DNA of 64,000 nucleotides. Source: JADLHS01 sp039806955 (GTDB taxonomy: Bacteria > Verrucomicrobiota > Verrucomicrobiia > Limisphaerales > JADLHS01). The translations under genes were made by a program, and so were the position numbers. Location: assembly GCA_039806955.1 (NCBI GenBank), contig JBDHQI010000006.1:1-64000 (forward strand), given 5' to 3'. The notes beneath the pieces were generated by a model that saw only the letters and a list, made by a program, of their open reading frames with translations, was not told the origin of the DNA and did no database searches. Of this stretch, positions 8,351 to 17,321 are shown piece after piece; the stretch's first letter is position 1; each line of letters starts with the position of its first letter.

Positions 8351-8635
8351 ATGAAGATCAAAAATTTGCGGGGCAAATGTCAGCATTGCGGCAAGCCGAT
8401 TGAGTTTCATGCGGAGCACGCGGGTTCGACGGCGGAATGTCCGCATTGCGGTCGGCAGACGGAATTGTGGTTGACAACGCCCCGGGAGGAAGCGCCACCC
8501 CAACGCAAACGCGCGATCGTATTTTTTATTCTGTCCCTGGTGATCCTGGCAGTGGGTTTGGTGGCGTTGCGTTGGGTGTTTCTGCGCGCGCAAAGTCGGG
8601 CTGCACCCGCGCCCACATCAGAACGCCGGCGTTGA
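8351..8635 (+). CDS. Zinc-ribbon protein with one transmembrane segment
   Basis: This 94-residue protein has two CxxC pairs (CQHC near residues 10-13 and CPHC near 30-33) forming a zinc ribbon, followed by a Pro/Arg linker and one hydrophobic helix (IVFFILSLVILAVGLVALRWVF, about 55-77). AGGAGCAGG directly before the ATG at 8351 is a good ribosome binding site; longer upstream readings run into rnpB flanking sequence. Small proteins of this layout are common in Verrucomicrobia and Planctomycetes; function unknown. Confidence 0.72.
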   Translation: MKIKNLRGKCQHCGKPIEFHAEHAGSTAECPHCGRQTELWLTTPREEAPPQRKRAIVFFILSLVILAVGLVALRWVFLRAQSRAAPAPTSERRR

Positions 8636-8642
8636 TGATTTT

Positions 8643-9100
8643 TTAACCGCGGATGAACACGGATGGGGGAACGGCTTGACGCGAATTTGCAGCGCGTTCA
8701 TGACTGGCAAATTATTCAAACCGCATAACTGCTCGGCGAGGCAGCACCTATGAAGTGGTAAGGTGGTACAGCGACAATGTTGTTCCATCTGCGGTTCGAT
8801 GCAGCGCCTTGGTTAGCACGACTATTTGCGAAACGCTTGCAGTCTCTCTGAATCATCTTTCTGTTGGTCAAGCCTGGCTTCCTCAAGCTAAAGCTCAATG
8901 GCTTTCTTGTTGTGAAACCCCGAAGCAAACTCGCCAAGCCGGTCATAAACTGAGGGTAACAATCGAACGCGTCCTCAAAAATCCTGCTCCTTCGGCACGG
9001 GACACTTCAAGGCGAACGTCAAATCATAAATTCGTGGACGCGCTGCGCCCCTCCGTTGAATTTTCCCATCCGTGTTTATCCGTGGCCATCTGTGGTTAAA
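8643..9100. repeat. Inverted repeat pair enclosing a gene-free segment
   Basis: Text of the type TTAACCGCGGATGAACACGG at about 8643 reappears as its near-exact reverse complement at about 9065-9100. The ~400 bp between shows no ORF that I trust. The same sequence family forms the palindrome at 22628-22765. The pair could be a non-autonomous mobile element or two independent copies of a short repeat. Confidence 0.6.
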
Positions 9101-9159
9101 AATCGGGCCGCTGTGTTTTCGCGTCGCCTTTTTGCCGCCCCTTGCGTATCCAAATAGGA

Positions 9160-11787
9160 ATGTTGGAGCGTCTGCCCATTTATGAAATCGAGTCGGATTT
9201 GGTCGCGACATTGCGCGCGACGCCCCGGCTCGTGCTGCAAGCGCCGACGGGTTCAGGCAAATCCACGCAAGTGCCGCAGATGCTGTTGAAACACGGATTG
9301 CTGGGCGCGGGGCAGGCCGTGATTTTGCAACCGCGCCGCCTTGCCGCCCGGATGTTGGCGCGGCGGGTGGCCGCTGAACTCAACGTCCCACTCGGCCAGG
9401 AGGTTGGTTATCAGGTGCGTTTGGAAAGCCGGGTCAGTGCGGCGACGCGCCTCAAGTTTGAGACCGAGGGAATTTTGCTGCGGCAATTCATCACGGATCC
9501 CAAGTTGACCGGCGTGAGTGCGATCATTTTCGACGAGTTCCATGAGCGGCACCTTTATGGCGACATCACCCTGGCGCGCGCCCTGGACTTGCAGGAACAG
9601 CAGCGACCGGACCTGCTGATCATCGTGATGTCGGCCACGCTGAATGCCGATGAATTGGAGGATTACCTTTCCGTGCGCCGGACCCGCAACGGGGCGACGC
9701 CGGCAATTCAGTCGGCCACCTGCGGCGTGTTACGCGCCGCCGGACGCACTTATCCGGTGGAGGTTTCCTATCTGCCGCACCGGCTTGGGGCGCATCCGCC
9801 GTCGCCGTGGGAATTGGCTGCCGATGCGTTTCGCGGGTTCGTGGCTTCGGGGGGACAAGGCGATGTGCTGGTGTTCATGCCGGGCGCGTACGAGATCGCG
9901 CAAACCATTCAGGCGATTCGCGATCTGCCCGAGTCGCGCGGTTATCTGGTGCTGCCATTGCATGGTGAATTGCCGCCGCACGATCAGGATGCCGCCGTGA
10001 CGCAACAGGCCCGGCCCAAGGTGGTGGTTTCCACCAACGTGGCGGAAACCTCGGTGACGATTGATGGCGTGCGTTTGGTGATTGATTCCGGGCTGGCGCG
10101 AGTGGCGCGTTACGACGCGAACCGCGGCCTTAACACCTTGCTGATTGGAAAAATTTCGCAGGCCAGTTGCGAGCAGCGCGCCGGACGTGCGGGCCGCACC
10201 GCGCCGGGCAAATGTATCCGGCTCTGGTCGCGTCCCGAACACGACGAGCGCCCGCCGCAGGAGTTGCCCGAGATCAAGCGACTGGATTTATCCGAGGTCG
10301 TGCTGACGCTCAAAGCGGCGGGCGTCGAGGATTTGCACGAATTTCGCTGGCTCGAAAAACCGGATGAAATGGCGCTCACGCACGCCGAGGCCTTGCTGGT
10401 GGATTTGGGGGCATTAGAAAAGGTGCCGGCGGTCGGCAGCGGCGTGGAGGGGATCGTTCCCCGGGCGCCGTTACAAATCACCGGGCTGGGGCGCAAGATG
10501 CTGGCGTTTCCCATGCACCCGCGTTATTCGCGCCTGTTGCTGGCGGCGCAGGAATACCGTTGCGTACATCAGGCGTGCTTGATTGCGGCCCTGACGCAGG
10601 GACGCGATTTGTTGCTGCGCGGTGGCGGCAAGGACGTGCGTAACGATCGCGACGATTTGCTTGGTGAAAAAGCCAGTTCTGATTTTTGGATTCTGATGCG
10701 AGCCTGGACTTACGCGCAGAAGCATCAATTCCGCGTTGAGGCGTGTCGGCGACTGGGCATCCACGCCGTCACGGCGCGACAGGTGGGCCCGTTGTTCGAG
10801 CAGTTCCTGGGTATCGCGAAAGCCGAAGGATTGGACGTGACCCCGCGCGAGGTGACGGATGCGGCATTGCAAAAGTGCATTTTGATCGGGTTCAGCGACC
10901 GGGTGGCGCGGCGGTTGGATCGCGGCACGTTGCGTTGCGAGCTGGTGCGGGGACGGCGGGGTTTGCTGGCGCGCGAAAGCGTGGTGAGCCAGGCGGAGTT
11001 GCTGGTCGCGGCTGAAATTCGCGAGGTGGAACAACGCGATGGTGAAGTGAACACGTTGCTTTCGCTCGCCACCGCCATTGAGTTGGACTGGCTGCACGAA
11101 TTATTTCCGAGCGACTTTGATACGGAGGTGCATGCGCAATGGGACGCCCAGGCCCGGCGGGTGCAGGCGGCGGAGCTGGTGCGTTTCCGCGGTCTGGCCA
11201 TCAGCGCGAAACGCGTCGAGCCGCCTCCGGCGGAAGCGGCGGCCCGGTTGCTGGCTGCGGAAATTCAAGCGGGCCGCCTGGGGTTGCCGCTCTGGGATCA
11301 TGGTGTTGAGCAGTGGTTGTTGCGATTGAAATTCCTGGAGCAGCATTGCCCGGATTTACAATTGCCTCCGATCACCGAGGACGACCAGCGCGCCATCGTG
11401 GAGCAGATTTGTCATGGCGCCTCCAGTTTCAAAGAGGTGAAGGAACGCCCGGTAAAACCGGTGGTGATGTCCTGGCTGTCGGCGGCGCAACGCGAGTTGC
11501 TGGATCGGCACGCGCCCGAGCGGTTGAAGCTATCGAATGGCCGCACGCCCAAAGTAACCTACGCCGTGGGTTGCGCGCCGTTCATCTCGCTGCGCATTCA
11601 GGAGCTTTACGAGGTGACTCAAACGCCGAAAATTGCGCTGGGGCGCGTGCCGGTGACGGTGCATATTCTGACGCCGGGGATGAAGCCGATTCAAGTGACG
11701 TCGGACCTGGCGAACTTTTGGCGCGAGCATTATCCGAAGATCAAATCGGAACTGCAGCGGCGTTATCCCAAACACGAATGGCGTTGA
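9160..11787 (+). CDS. hrpB: ATP-dependent helicase HrpB
   Basis: DExH-box RNA helicase of 875 residues. Walker A is APTGSGKST (about 28-36), the box is DEFH (about 124-127), motif III is SAT, and motif VI region is QRAGRAGRTAPG. The C-terminal part contains the HrpB-specific end with ILTPGMKPIQVTSDLANFWRE and closing RRYPKHEW, which separates it from HrpA. Bacterial HrpB is poorly understood; roles in mRNA processing are proposed. ATG at 9160 is preferred over an in-frame TTG at 9142. About 20 extra residues after the SAT motif (near 9674-9735) do not match the usual family layout. It overlaps the next gene by one base. Confidence 0.93.
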   Translation: MLERLPIYEIESDLVATLRATPRLVLQAPTGSGKSTQVPQMLLKHGLLGAGQAVILQPRRLAARMLARRVAAELNVPLGQEVGYQVRLESRVSAATRLKFETEGILLRQFITDPKLTGVSAIIFDEFHERHLYGDITLARALDLQEQQRPDLLIIVMSATLNADELEDYLSVRRTRNGATPAIQSATCGVLRAAGRTYPVEVSYLPHRLGAHPPSPWELAADAFRGFVASGGQGDVLVFMPGAYEIAQTIQAIRDLPESRGYLVLPLHGELPPHDQDAAVTQQARPKVVVSTNVAETSVTIDGVRLVIDSGLARVARYDANRGLNTLLIGKISQASCEQRAGRAGRTAPGKCIRLWSRPEHDERPPQELPEIKRLDLSEVVLTLKAAGVEDLHEFRWLEKPDEMALTHAEALLVDLGALEKVPAVGSGVEGIVPRAPLQITGLGRKMLAFPMHPRYSRLLLAAQEYRCVHQACLIAALTQGRDLLLRGGGKDVRNDRDDLLGEKASSDFWILMRAWTYAQKHQFRVEACRRLGIHAVTARQVGPLFEQFLGIAKAEGLDVTPREVTDAALQKCILIGFSDRVARRLDRGTLRCELVRGRRGLLARESVVSQAELLVAAEIREVEQRDGEVNTLLSLATAIELDWLHELFPSDFDTEVHAQWDAQARRVQAAELVRFRGLAISAKRVEPPPAEAAARLLAAEIQAGRLGLPLWDHGVEQWLLRLKFLEQHCPDLQLPPITEDDQRAIVEQICHGASSFKEVKERPVKPVVMSWLSAAQRELLDRHAPERLKLSNGRTPKVTYAVGCAPFISLRIQELYEVTQTPKIALGRVPVTVHILTPGMKPIQVTSDLANFWREHYPKIKSELQRRYPKHEWR

Positions 11788-12164
11788 TGAGAGACTGGTT
11801 TCACCAAGCGAATCGTTGGTTCCGTCCGGCGCGGTTGCCCGGTTGGCGCATCACCCTGGCGCTATTGGTGGCGGTCACTGCGGATGGTTTGCAGATTCCG
11901 CTACAGATGCCACCCTTTCCCGAGATCATTGATGTGGTGGCGATGTTGTTGACGAGCTTATTGATCGGCTTCCATCTGCTTCTGTTGCCAACATTCGCCA
12001 TTGAGTTCGTGCCGGTAGTGGGGTTGCTGCCCACCTGGACCGGATGTGTGATTGCCGTGATCACTCTGCGGCGCCGCGAGGAAACCCAGGCGTCGGCTGC
12101 GTCGGCAACGGATGAACCCAAGCCGCCACAGATCACTGTGGAGCCGTCCGGGTCGGAGCATTGA
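11787..12164 (+). CDS. Small membrane protein, unknown function
   Basis: This 125-residue protein has two hydrophobic helices (ITLALLVAVTADGLQI and VVAMLLTSLLIGFHLLLLPTFAI) plus a third weaker one (VPVVGLLPTWTGCVIAVITL). The charged, Pro-rich C-terminal tail is presumably cytoplasmic. The start overlaps the HrpB stop in TGATG, implying translational coupling; an in-frame ATG at 11778 is an alternative. It resembles small DUF6116/YqjK-like integral proteins only loosely; I do not claim a family. Confidence 0.65.
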   Translation: MRDWFHQANRWFRPARLPGWRITLALLVAVTADGLQIPLQMPPFPEIIDVVAMLLTSLLIGFHLLLLPTFAIEFVPVVGLLPTWTGCVIAVITLRRREETQASAASATDEPKPPQITVEPSGSEH

Positions 12165-12325
12165 TTTGCCGGGACCGCGCCTCTGGCGTGGCGGGATGAC
12201 CTCACCCGGTGGGCTTGGCGACCTCACAGGTTGAAAAGCGTTGGAATTTTGCGGGATAAGTCTGCCGGGAGGGCTTGGGTTGGAAGGGAAGTTGCTACTT
12301 CAGACGGTTGGTGAATAATCAGAGT

Positions 12326-14032
12326 ATGCAATCAAAAGAGACCACTTGGCCCGCAACTGCGGTATTAAACCCGGCGTCAACGAGCTGGTTTTTGGTGATG
12401 GGATTGGCTTTGCTGCTGACCGCGGGGGGAGCGTTTCAGAGTTTGGCCCAAAACAATTTTTCGTCGTCGGCTTTGCCGGTGCGCCCTCCGATGCCCGCTT
12501 TATCCGTTCCAGAGGGAGTGCGCGGAGAGGCGGCGATTACGGCGCTGGGCGACCAACTACCCGCGGTGGCGGCGCACTATCGGAAAACGGAAACGGAACT
12601 GCGCGCCGTTCTGCGGCGGGACCACGATCTTCGATTGGATGCAACCGGTCGGTTGACTTATTCCTGCGCTGGGTTGTTGGTTGCGTCGGGCGATCCGGAA
12701 GCCGTAGAGGATGAACCGTTGCCGGAACCGCTCGCGCCGCTGGATCAGACGTTTCTGTTGCACAGCAAACCAGATTCGATCAGGAAAATCTTTCTGGATT
12801 TTGACGGTCACGTTTTGACGAATAACGCGTGGACCAAAAATTACAATAACGGCGCGGACATCGTAGCGCCGCCTTGGTCCAAGGACAATGATCCCACCAC
12901 GTTTAATACCGAGGAGCAGACGATCATTCAGCAAATCTGGTTGCGAGTGGCGGAGGATTACGCGCCGTTTGACGTGGACGTAACCACGGAATACCCCGGC
13001 GAAGCGGCGCTGACGCGATCGAATAGCGCGGACAACAATTACGGCATTCGCGCCCTGGTGAGTCCGATCAGCAGTTATATTGGCAATTACGGCGGCATCG
13101 CCTACGTGGGAGTTTTCGACAGCACCGGTGACAACTACAAACCCGCGCTCATCTTTCCGGAGAAGTTGAGTAACAATGAAAAGAATATCGCTGAAGCCAT
13201 CAGTCATGAAGTGGGCCACACGTTGGGGTTAAGCCACGACGGCACCAGCACCAAGGAATACTATTCGGGACAGGGCAATTGGGCGCCGATCATGGGTGCG
13301 GGCTACTCGAAACATATTACGCAGTGGAGTCGGGGCGAATACGCTGACGCCAGCAATACGCAGGATGATTACGTGGTGATGCAGCAGAACGGCCTGGTTT
13401 ATCGCGTGGATGCGCATGGCGATAATTTCAGCCAGGCCACGTGGTTGAACACTGTTGACTCGACCAACACCGGGTGGTTGGAACGGATCGGGGACTTGGA
13501 TTTCTTTGCCTTCGAGAGCAGTGCTGGTTCGGCGAAGTTCACCGTCGGGCCTTGGGAGCGCGGTCCGAATGTGCATTTTCTTTTGAAGCTCTACGACGCG
13601 CAACACACGTTGGTCGTGAGTCAGCAGACGGCGGATCTCTCCACCGGCGTGCAACCCGTCGTCATGCAACGCACCCTTGCGGCGGGCATGTATTATCTCA
13701 GTCTGGAAGGGGTGGGGGTGGGGGATCCGATGACGACGGGTTATTCGAGCTATGGGTCTTGTGGGAATTACACGCTGACCGTGAAGCTGCCCGAGCCGCC
13801 CGCCGTGGCCACCAATCCTACCGCACTGGCATGGAGCGCCAGCAATGGAGTTCTTGAGCTAAGCTGGCCGTCCGATCACACCGGCTGGCGGCTGGAAGCG
13901 CAAACCAATCCGCCGGGGGCGGGAGTCGGTTCCAGTTGGCAGAATGTGGCGGGCGCAACCGCGACCAATCGCGTTTTCATACCTTACGAACCGGCGGCGG
14001 GCAGCGTCTTTTTTCGCTTGGTGTATCCGTGA
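12326..14032 (+). CDS. Secreted metzincin-type metalloprotease
   Basis: This 568-residue protein has a signal peptide (basic start, hydrophobic SWFLVMGLALLLTAGG, cleavage near SLAQ). The zinc site HEVGHTLGLSHDG is at about 294-306, the HExxHxxGxxH/D signature of metzincins; a downstream Met (APIMGAGY) can serve as the Met-turn. After the catalytic domain there is a pre-peptidase C-terminal-like beta domain (DFFAFESSAGSAKFTVGPW), then the verrucomicrobial tail (LSWPSDHTGWRLEAQTN to FFRLVYP). Expected role: extracellular or cell-surface protein degradation. The gene stands alone, tail-to-tail with a DUF362 gene. Confidence 0.88.
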   Translation: MQSKETTWPATAVLNPASTSWFLVMGLALLLTAGGAFQSLAQNNFSSSALPVRPPMPALSVPEGVRGEAAITALGDQLPAVAAHYRKTETELRAVLRRDHDLRLDATGRLTYSCAGLLVASGDPEAVEDEPLPEPLAPLDQTFLLHSKPDSIRKIFLDFDGHVLTNNAWTKNYNNGADIVAPPWSKDNDPTTFNTEEQTIIQQIWLRVAEDYAPFDVDVTTEYPGEAALTRSNSADNNYGIRALVSPISSYIGNYGGIAYVGVFDSTGDNYKPALIFPEKLSNNEKNIAEAISHEVGHTLGLSHDGTSTKEYYSGQGNWAPIMGAGYSKHITQWSRGEYADASNTQDDYVVMQQNGLVYRVDAHGDNFSQATWLNTVDSTNTGWLERIGDLDFFAFESSAGSAKFTVGPWERGPNVHFLLKLYDAQHTLVVSQQTADLSTGVQPVVMQRTLAAGMYYLSLEGVGVGDPMTTGYSSYGSCGNYTLTVKLPEPPAVATNPTALAWSASNGVLELSWPSDHTGWRLEAQTNPPGAGVGSSWQNVAGATATNRVFIPYEPAAGSVFFRLVYP

Positions 14033-15091
14033 TTATTTCACGAAGTCGGTTTTGATTCTTCCCACATCCGCGAGGCCCAATTCCAACAGGGCGGCATTGC
14101 GATACAATTCCGGGTTGGGACGGAAATTGGGCGCTTTGGCTTTGCGGCGCTGCGCCTCAAGCTCCTTGAGCGACAGCACATCAAGCGCGACGGGGTCGCG
14201 ACTGAAACGCAATTGATTCAGCACCGCCGAATAGTGCAACAACCCGCGTTGTCCGCCTTCGTATTGGCAGATCAGGGCGTCGGTGATGTTGAAAACGACT
14301 TTATCGCCCACGGCGGGGAGCGCGTAAATCTCCGGCACGGCGACGGCCAATCGCGCGACCGAGCCTTCGAAGCGCAGCACATTATCAGTGCTGCTCATGG
14401 CGAGACTGTACAGGTTGCCGCAAACCCCGGCTTCGTTGTGGTTCAGCAGCGGAGTAATGTTGATGATCTTGGTCAGTTCCTGGGAAACCAGTTTGGAGAC
14501 GAATGATTTGCGGCCGATGCCTTCGTCTTTTCTACCAAATTCCAAATCGCCATAAACCAGACTGCCGATGATCGGCGAGTCGTAACTGTTGGTTTCATCC
14601 CAGCCCGTGGCGGTGGCCCCGGCCACCCGCACGCCCAATGAATCCGCCAGAGTAAAAAAACCGGCGGCGCGCAGATCGGCTTCCTCGCGATCCCAAACCA
14701 CGATGTTGCTGGCGCTGATCCCGGCGGCGATCAATTCCTGGGCCACCGCCGTCACGACCGCCGGGCGCGTGCCACTGAACGCACCGGGTTTGGAATAGAC
14801 TTTTAATCCAACGACATCCTGGCGGGTGAGCAAACTCAACCAGGCGGCGGAAACACTCGTCGCGCCCACGCTGTGCAGCACGCCTTGTCGCACCATGGCG
14901 GACACACGCTCGGGTCGCGGTTCGAAGGCGTCCGTGGCTTCAGCATCCGTGACGATGGTAACTGTGGCGAGGTGATTGGAGTCGTAATTTGTGGTGTAGA
15001 ATTGCGCTTCGGCGCTCGGGACGACCGGAAACCACAATCCAACCAGCGCGAGTTGCATCAGGAGCAGAACCCGCCTTGATCCGGTGGACAT
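14033..15091 (-). CDS. DUF362 domain protein, secreted
   Basis: This 352-residue protein starts with a signal peptide (RRVLLLMQLALVGLWF, cleavage near AEAQ). The body has the DUF362 pattern: VVGLKVYSKPG near 100, NIVVWDREEADLRAAGF, LTKIINITPLLNHNEAGVCGNLYSLAM and an ALICQYEGG segment. DUF362 proteins often carry iron-sulfur ligands, but no CxxC cluster is visible here, so no redox role is claimed. An upstream ATG adds 25 residues without a signal-like character; ATG at 15091 fits the signal peptide. It is divergent from the TPR lipoprotein gene, with a gap of only ~50 bp. Confidence 0.8.
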   Translation of the reverse strand: MSTGSRRVLLLMQLALVGLWFPVVPSAEAQFYTTNYDSNHLATVTIVTDAEATDAFEPRPERVSAMVRQGVLHSVGATSVSAAWLSLLTRQDVVGLKVYSKPGAFSGTRPAVVTAVAQELIAAGISASNIVVWDREEADLRAAGFFTLADSLGVRVAGATATGWDETNSYDSPIIGSLVYGDLEFGRKDEGIGRKSFVSKLVSQELTKIINITPLLNHNEAGVCGNLYSLAMSSTDNVLRFEGSVARLAVAVPEIYALPAVGDKVVFNITDALICQYEGGQRGLLHYSAVLNQLRFSRDPVALDVLSLKELEAQRRKAKAPNFRPNPELYRNAALLELGLADVGRIKTDFVK

Positions 15092-15139
15092 GAGTGCGTT
15101 TCTTGACACGTCAGGGAGCGGATGGTACCACGAGACGGG

Positions 15140-16612
15140 ATGCTCGCCACTAAAAACCGGATGCAAGCGCTCGGCCTGGCTTGGTTGGGAACCTTGTTGT
15201 TCCTGACCGCCTGCTCGCGTTCGGATTCGAGCGCGCTGCTGGCGGGGAAAAAGTTATTGGATGCAGGTAAAAATGAGCCGGCCATCGTCCTCTTGGAACG
15301 GGTGACGCAAACGAGCCCCACCAATGCCGTCGCGTGGAATTACCTCGGCGTGGCGTATCATCAGACCGGTCAATGGACCAATGCCGTGAATGCTTACGCT
15401 CACGCCTTGCGCTGGAATCGGGAGCTGCTGGAAGTCCGGTTCAATCTCGGCTGCCTGTGGTTGGAGCAGAATCGTTGGGCGGAGGCAAAATCCGAATTGA
15501 CCGCCTACACCTTGCGTCGCGGCGAGGACGGCGCTGGCTGGGCGAAATTGGGTATGGCCCAATATCAATTGCGCGAAGCTGCCGCTGCGGAGAAAAGCTT
15601 TCAAACCGCCCTTCGTCTGCAGGCCACCAATGCCGAGGCGTGGAACGGACTGGGTTTGTTGCAGGCGCAACGCAGCCATTGGCGCAACGCCACCGAGTCC
15701 TTTGCGACCGCCTTGAAATGGTCGCCGCACTACCCGGCGGCATTGTTGAACCTGGCGGTGGCGGAACAGCAACAGGGCCATAACTCCGAGGCGCTGCAGC
15801 TCTATCACGAATACCTGGGCGCCCAGCCTCGTCCTGCGGATTGGGAAGCGGTGGCGGCCGTGGTGGAAGCCCTGTCGCCAACCCGGAGTGCGCCGCCGCC
15901 GCCGCCGAATACCCCCCCGCCCAATGCGGGAACAACGACTGGTGTTGTGGCGCGTTCCGCAACATTGAATGTGAAAGAAACCGCGCCCCCCAAACCGCCG
16001 GCGGTGACGAACAGCGTTACCACACCCGCGCCGCCCAAGACGGAAGCCGTCGCCGTCACCCCGCGCCCCGCAAACCGCGTGGCGCCCGCGCGCGGGGCAA
16101 CGCAGTTGGTATCCGAGCCGGTGCTCAAGCCCGAGTCAAACCACCTTCATGCCGCGCAGTTGGCGCTCCAAGCCGGGCAGCAGGCGCAACGCGACCGACG
16201 GTTGGCTGACGCCGCGCAGGCGTATCGGCGTGCCATCGCGCTCGAACCTGGCATGTTTGAAGCACATTATTGTCTTGGATTGGCAGCTTATGAGATGCGC
16301 GATTTTAGCACCGCCTCTCAAGCGTGGGCGGCAGCGTTGCGATTGCGTTCCACTTCCGCGGATACCCGCTACAATTACGCCCTTTCGTTGAAGGCGGAGG
16401 CAAAATATGCACAGGCGATCACCGAACTGGAACGCCTCGTGACCCTGCATCCGGATGAGGCACGAGGACACTTGATGTTGGGCATTCTTTATTCGGAACG
16501 AATCATTGACGTTCCAAAGGCGCGCCTGCATTTCAACCGGGTTTTACAACTGGAACCCCAAAATTCCCAAGCCCCGGCCATCCGCTCCTGGCTGGCCAGT
16601 CATCCAGGGTGA
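15140..16612 (+). CDS. TPR-repeat lipoprotein
   Basis: This 490-residue protein has an N-terminal lipobox (LLFLTAC), so it is probably anchored to a membrane. It has two TPR arrays. The first, at about 30-235, has repeats such as NAVAWNYLGVAYHQTGQWTN and AEAWNGLGLLQAQRSHWRNA. A Pro/Ala-rich linker at about 240-330 (PPPPPNTPPP) follows, then a second array at about 335-480. The role is likely as a scaffold; no partner is evident. ATG at 15122 or 15161 are alternative starts. It is unrelated to the convergent genes. Confidence 0.82.
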   Translation: MLATKNRMQALGLAWLGTLLFLTACSRSDSSALLAGKKLLDAGKNEPAIVLLERVTQTSPTNAVAWNYLGVAYHQTGQWTNAVNAYAHALRWNRELLEVRFNLGCLWLEQNRWAEAKSELTAYTLRRGEDGAGWAKLGMAQYQLREAAAAEKSFQTALRLQATNAEAWNGLGLLQAQRSHWRNATESFATALKWSPHYPAALLNLAVAEQQQGHNSEALQLYHEYLGAQPRPADWEAVAAVVEALSPTRSAPPPPPNTPPPNAGTTTGVVARSATLNVKETAPPKPPAVTNSVTTPAPPKTEAVAVTPRPANRVAPARGATQLVSEPVLKPESNHLHAAQLALQAGQQAQRDRRLADAAQAYRRAIALEPGMFEAHYCLGLAAYEMRDFSTASQAWAAALRLRSTSADTRYNYALSLKAEAKYAQAITELERLVTLHPDEARGHLMLGILYSERIIDVPKARLHFNRVLQLEPQNSQAPAIRSWLASHPG

Positions 16613-16677
16613 ACGTGGCACGACTCTCGCTGATTTAACCCGGACGATTGGCCCCTCCGGGGTCGAGTCCAGTAATT

Positions 16678-17298
16678 ATGAACTCGAGTTCAAGTTTGCC
16701 GGTTAATTGGTTCGATCTCTTCGTGCTGATCATGCTCGCGGCCGGTTACATCCGCGGCAAGCAGCGTGGCATGTCGCAGGAATTTCTGACTGTGTTGAAA
16801 TGGGTGGCGTTGATGTTGCTCGCGGCGATCGCCTATCAACCGTTGGGACTGTGGCTCGATTCGGTGGCGCATCTTGGCAAGCTTTGGTCGTTTATCATCG
16901 CCTACGTGACCACGGCGCTGCTGGTGTTGCTCGCATTCGTTGCGGTCAATCGAACCTTGGGTGCGCGCTTGAAGGGCACGGATACCTTCGGCAAGGGGGA
17001 ATTTTACCTGGCGATTCCAGCGGGCATCCTGCGGTTCGCCTGCATCGTCGTGGTGTTCGCGGCCTTGTTGAACGCGCGATATTATTCCACGGCGGAGGTC
17101 AAGGCGTCGCAAAAGTACGACCTGGACAATTACGGCAGTAACTTTTTCCCTCGGCTCTACAGCGTGCAGGACGATGTTTTCGTTCATTCCTTCACGGGGA
17201 AGCAACTGAAAACCTATCTGGGATTTCTGCTAATCGAGCCGACCCCGGCGATTTCAGGTCCGCCAACCACCACGGCGCGCAAAGAGTTTACCTGGTAA
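16678..17298 (+). CDS. CvpA family membrane protein
   Basis: This 206-residue protein has four predicted membrane segments. The CvpA hallmark NWFDLFVLIMLAAGYIRGKQRGMSQEF is at the start, and three further hydrophobic helices lie between about 45 and 130. CvpA proteins are linked to envelope homeostasis and colicin V production in Enterobacteria, with the molecular role unsettled. The soluble C-terminal tail ends in TTTARKEFTW. The gene lies 23 nt upstream of dnaG and is probably co-transcribed with it. Confidence 0.82.
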   Translation: MNSSSSLPVNWFDLFVLIMLAAGYIRGKQRGMSQEFLTVLKWVALMLLAAIAYQPLGLWLDSVAHLGKLWSFIIAYVTTALLVLLAFVAVNRTLGARLKGTDTFGKGEFYLAIPAGILRFACIVVVFAALLNARYYSTAEVKASQKYDLDNYGSNFFPRLYSVQDDVFVHSFTGKQLKTYLGFLLIEPTPAISGPPTTTARKEFTW

Positions 17299-17321
17299 TG
17301 AACCCGGACTAGACTGGCCGC

